The translations under genes and the position numbers were made by a program. Below, piece by piece: positions 5,448 to 8,134 of a DNA stretch of 8,134 nucleotides; the first letter of the stretch is position 1, and every line of letters begins with the position of its first letter. The stretch lies in contig JAISYD010000203.1 in NCBI GenBank assembly GCA_031270145.1, forward strand, positions 1-8,134. Reading direction: 5' to 3'. The DNA comes from Planctomycetota bacterium (GTDB lineage Bacteria; Planctomycetota; SZUA-567). Under the pieces are notes generated by a model. It worked only from the letters and a program-made list of their open reading frames with translations. It had not been told where the DNA came from and ran no database searches.

Positions 5448-6944
5448 ATGAGCGCTTTCCTGCAGGGCTTTTCCAGCGTCATGGCGCCGCAAGTGCTTCT
5501 CATCATGATCTTCGGCGTGATTGTCGGCATCATCGGCGGCGCCCTGCCGGGCGTTTCCGGCGCAATGACCATGGCCCTATTCCTGCCCATGTCATACGGG
5601 ATGAATCCGACCGAGGCCATTTCTATGCTGGTGGCCATCTACATCGGCGCCATGTCGGGCGGCCTGATTTCCGCCATCCTGTTGAGCATCCCGGGAACAC
5701 CGGCCTCGGTAGCCACCACCTTCGACGGGGCGCCGATGGCGGCGAAGGGGGAGGCGGCCAAGGCGCTAGGGGTGGCGATTGTCTTTTCCTTCCTCGGCGG
5801 CCTGTTCGGCATCCTGATGCTGATTGGAATCGCGCCGGAACTGGTCAGGATAACCATCCAGTTCAGCTACTACGAGTATTTCGCGGTTGGCATTTTTTCC
5901 CTGACCATCATCTCGGCCGTCGGCAAAAAATCCGTCCTGAAAAGCTTCATAGGGGCGGTCATAGGCATTTTCTTTTCCTTCATCGGTCGCAGCGCCACCA
6001 GTCCTTTTCCGCGCTATACCTTAGGCATCACCTCGCTCAACGCCGGCTTCGCCATCCTTGACTTGATGATCGCCTTCTACGCCATCACCCAGATTTTCGA
6101 CGCCGCCTTCACCCGTGACGACCAGATAGAGGGTACCGTACTCAATTACGGCAGGATCGAGGGATTCGGTTTTTCCATGCGGGAGTTCAAAAGCCAACTG
6201 GGCAACGCGCTGTACGCCGCCTGTATCGGAACCGGCATCGGCATCCTCCCCGGTACCGGCGGCGGCGTATCGTGCATAGCGGCGTACGCGGCGGTGAGAA
6301 ATCGCTCGAAGTATCCGGAAAAATTCGGCACGGGAATTATCGACGGCATCGTCGCCTCGGAGACGGCCAACAATGCCACGGTTGGAGGCGCCCTCATCCC
6401 GCTGATGACCTTGGGCATCCCCGGCGACAACGCCACCGCCATCCTGCTGGCCGCCTTCATGGTCCAAGGCATAAGCCCCGGGCCCATGCTGTTTGAAAAG
6501 AACGGGGCGCTGGTGTACAGCATTTTCGCGGCCTGCGTTGTCTGCCACTTCATCTTCCTGGCAATTGAATGCTACGGACTGCGGATATTCGTCAAGATTC
6601 TGAAGATCGAACGCCATACCTTGTTGGCGGTCATTTCCGCCGTGTGCATTGTGGGCGCCTTCACCATCAACAATCGTTTATTCGACATTTGGATCGTCCT
6701 CATCTTCGGCGTACTCGGCTATGTCCTCGAAAAGATGGACTTTTCGCTGGTCACGGTGATCATAGGCTTCATCCTAGGGCCAATCATTGAGGAGAATTTC
6801 TGTCGGGGCATGCAGCGTTCCTTGGGCGACTTCAGCAAGTTTGTGACCGACTCGCCCATTGCCGTAGTGATATACCTGGTAACCGTGCTGGTAATCGGAA
6901 TGAAGATTTATCAAAACCGCAAAAGAAAAGTAAGCGGGACATAA
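5448..6944 (+). CDS. tctA: TctA-family large permease subunit of the tripartite tricarboxylate transporter
   Basis: 498-residue inner-membrane permease that forms the substrate path of the transporter and works with TctB and a periplasmic TctC, driven by ion gradients. Seen: multiple hydrophobic segments across the whole length, plus the two family signatures. In the first half these are GALPGVSGAM (31-40), GAMSGGLISAIL (67-78) and IPGTPASVATTFDGAPM (81-97). In the second half they are GTGIGILPGTGGG (261-273), ASETANNATVGGALIPLMTLGIPG (303-326) and GISPGPMLF (341-349). The paired PG-containing loops reflect the two-fold symmetry of the family. Length is normal and the protein looks intact. 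AAAGGGGA (5436-5443) precedes the ATG by four bases, and the gene follows tctB by 16 bases. The substrate is not readable from TctA; neighbouring enzymes suggest a di- or tricarboxylic or aromatic acid. Confidence 0.97.
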   Translation: MSAFLQGFSSVMAPQVLLIMIFGVIVGIIGGALPGVSGAMTMALFLPMSYGMNPTEAISMLVAIYIGAMSGGLISAILLSIPGTPASVATTFDGAPMAAKGEAAKALGVAIVFSFLGGLFGILMLIGIAPELVRITIQFSYYEYFAVGIFSLTIISAVGKKSVLKSFIGAVIGIFFSFIGRSATSPFPRYTLGITSLNAGFAILDLMIAFYAITQIFDAAFTRDDQIEGTVLNYGRIEGFGFSMREFKSQLGNALYAACIGTGIGILPGTGGGVSCIAAYAAVRNRSKYPEKFGTGIIDGIVASETANNATVGGALIPLMTLGIPGDNATAILLAAFMVQGISPGPMLFEKNGALVYSIFAACVVCHFIFLAIECYGLRIFVKILKIERHTLLAVISAVCIVGAFTINNRLFDIWIVLIFGVLGYVLEKMDFSLVTVIIGFILGPIIEENFCRGMQRSLGDFSKFVTDSPIAVVIYLVTVLVIGMKIYQNRKRKVSGT

Positions 6945-6993
6945 AGCCGTCTCCGTTTGGATTTTTTCGCTATCGCGGTGGGAGAAGCGTTCC

Positions 6994-8022
6994 ATGATCG
7001 ATCTATCGGACAGGAAAGTCCTTGAGCAATACCTTCTGGACAGGGGGCTGATAGATCCCGCGGCCGGGTTTTCGATAGCCTATTGCGGAGGGGGAGTCTC
7101 CTGTACGGTTGCCTTCGTCCAAGCCGGGGACAAGCCGATCCTCGTCAAACAGGCTCTCGCGAAACTCAAGGTCAAGGAAAACTGGCAATGCGATCCGAAT
7201 CGCATGAACATCGAGATGAAAAGCAACGCCATCTATCATCAACTGGTTCCGGACAGCGCGCCGGCCGTCTATTTCTACGATCACGACAATTACGTCTTTG
7301 GCCGGGAAGCCGCTCCGGAACGCTGTACCATGTGGAAAAACGATCTTTTGGGCGGACTCCTCGATTTCGTGGTGGCCGAAAAGGCCATCCGCGCCCTGTC
7401 CATCGTCCACAATGCCTGCGCAAGGGACGGCCAGGCGCGGCGCGACTTCGCCGACAAGGCGATTTTCCATGATTTGCGCATTTCGCCCTACATCAAATTC
7501 GTCATGGGAAAAAACCGGGCTCTCGTCCCCTTCGCCGAACCGATTGTCGACGCCTTGATGAACAGCTCCATCACCCTGGTGCATGGAGACTTCAGCCCCA
7601 AAAACATCATGGTGGACAAGAGGAAAATCTATATCCTGGATTTCGAGGTTGCGCATTACGGGCATCCGGCCTTCGACCTGGCCTTCTTCTCCAATCATTT
7701 CCTCCTGAAGGCGGTGAAGAACCGCCAATGGGCGGCAAGCTACCTCAACATGCTCCGTTACATGCTTGACATCTATTACGCCGAAATGGCCTTTATGGAC
7801 AGGGCGGAGCTTGAAGGCGTCCACGTCAGGCTCCTGGCCCTGCTGTTCATAGCCAGGGTGGACGGCAAGTCCCCCGCGGAATACATCACGGAACCGGACG
7901 ACAGGAATTTGATCCGTTCGCTCTCCGCCGCCATATTGGAACGAAAGATTGGCGCGTATCCCGAAATGCTGGCGCTGGTTCGGGAAGGAATCGCCCAGGC
8001 GGGAAATTCCGCCTCCCTTTGA
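6994..8022 (+). CDS. APH/choline-kinase-fold small-molecule phosphotransferase
   Basis: 342-residue soluble kinase of the aminoglycoside-phosphotransferase fold (Pfam APH), which transfers the ATP gamma-phosphate to a hydroxyl of a small molecule. Seen: Gly-rich loop CGGGVSCTV (31-39), strand lysine Lys52 in LVKQAL, and Glu74 as the likely helix-C partner. The catalytic loop is HGDFSPKN (197-204) with Asp199 and Asn204, and the metal motif is DFE (216-218) followed by HPAFDLAFF. All key residues are present, so it should be active. The KQAL...KVKENW start and DFE motif recall methylthioribose-kinase-like members rather than antibiotic-resistance enzymes. GGGAGAAG (6980-6987) precedes the ATG by six bases, and the gap to tctA is only 49 bases, so it is probably the last gene of the operon. 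Its substrate is unknown; the context suggests a hydroxylated metabolite of the imported compound. A resistance role is unlikely here. Confidence 0.87.
   Translation: MIDLSDRKVLEQYLLDRGLIDPAAGFSIAYCGGGVSCTVAFVQAGDKPILVKQALAKLKVKENWQCDPNRMNIEMKSNAIYHQLVPDSAPAVYFYDHDNYVFGREAAPERCTMWKNDLLGGLLDFVVAEKAIRALSIVHNACARDGQARRDFADKAIFHDLRISPYIKFVMGKNRALVPFAEPIVDALMNSSITLVHGDFSPKNIMVDKRKIYILDFEVAHYGHPAFDLAFFSNHFLLKAVKNRQWAASYLNMLRYMLDIYYAEMAFMDRAELEGVHVRLLALLFIARVDGKSPAEYITEPDDRNLIRSLSAAILERKIGAYPEMLALVREGIAQAGNSASL
7997..8014 (+). terminator. Weak candidate terminator hairpin at the operon end
   Basis: AGGCGG (7997-8002) and CCGCCT (8009-8014) form a 6-bp GC-rich stem, with a possible added G-T pair and an AAAT loop, followed by CCCTTT that runs into the stop codon of the kinase gene. 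The T-run is only three bases, so this is a weak or factor-assisted candidate. Confidence 0.25.
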
Positions 8023-8039
8023 CGGCATTCCGCCTTCCT

Positions 8040-8057
8040 CCAGGCGCCGCCGCCTGG
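8040..8057 (+). terminator. Second GC-rich hairpin after the last gene
   Basis: CCAGGCG (8040-8046) pairs with CGCCTGG (8051-8057) around a 4-base loop, a strong 7-bp stem 18 bases after the kinase stop codon. No T-run follows, so it may act only as a 3' mRNA-protecting stem or with a termination factor. The remaining bases to 8134 show no supported gene. Confidence 0.3.
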
Positions 8058-8134
8058 CCTTCGCGCACATTCGGGCAGGCGTATGCCGGACGGACGATTT
8101 CGCGGACGAAGACGCCGCCGGGGTTGGAGTACAA

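Noticed and set aside
7886..8134. Minus-strand open frame entering from the right edge
   Set aside because: It overlaps the end of the kinase gene by more than 130 bases, has only a TTG start at the edge and shows no motif. A convergent gene outside the window cannot be excluded, but it is not supported here.
1..8134. CRISPR arrays, tRNA or rRNA genes, insertion sequences, attachment sites
   Set aside because: No regularly spaced repeats, no cloverleaf or rRNA-like segments, no transposase motifs and no terminal inverted repeats were seen; coding genes fill almost the whole window.

Overview
The window is one co-directional (+ strand) gene set of eight genes filling almost all of the 8.1 kb. 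It reads as a transport-plus-catabolism operon for an organic acid, possibly an aromatic or tricarboxylic acid. Base composition is moderately GC-rich with G/C-ending codons throughout, and no gene stands out as foreign. Both solute-binding proteins carry ordinary AxA-type signal peptides without a lipobox cysteine, which suggests a diderm (Gram-negative type) bacterium. I cannot name the genus.

Layout: a Bug/TctC-type periplasmic binding protein (97-1053) comes first. After a 169-base gap follow three probable catabolic enzymes: a PIG-L superfamily protein resembling the GalB-type hydratase (1223-1963), an HpcH/HpaI class II pyruvate aldolase (2040-2822), and a histidine-rich protein of two homologous halves that resembles the DOPA 4,5-dioxygenase (DODA) ring-cleavage family (2832-3806). 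Then comes a complete tripartite tricarboxylate transporter: a second TctC-type binding protein (3831-4829), the small membrane subunit TctB (4916-5431) and the large permease TctA (5448-6944). The last gene is an APH/choline-kinase-fold phosphotransferase (6994-8022). The final 112 bases hold no convincing gene, only GC-rich stem-loops.

How it may work together (inference): a TTT transporter with two alternative binding proteins takes up an organic acid. The DODA-like protein would open a catecholic or gallate-like ring, the GalB-like protein would hydrate the resulting unsaturated oxo-acid, and the HpcH/HpaI aldolase would cleave the hydrated product to pyruvate plus a second keto acid. This is the logic of gallate / protocatechuate 4,5-cleavage, built from unusual parts: a DODA-like tandem protein instead of LigAB/GalA, and HpcH/HpaI instead of the RraA-type CHA aldolase. 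The kinase does not fit that scheme and leaves the substrate open. The two strongest points are the internal duplication of the 2832-3806 protein, seen directly in the sequence, and the missing catalytic aspartate in the PIG-L protein, which argues against simple deacetylase activity.
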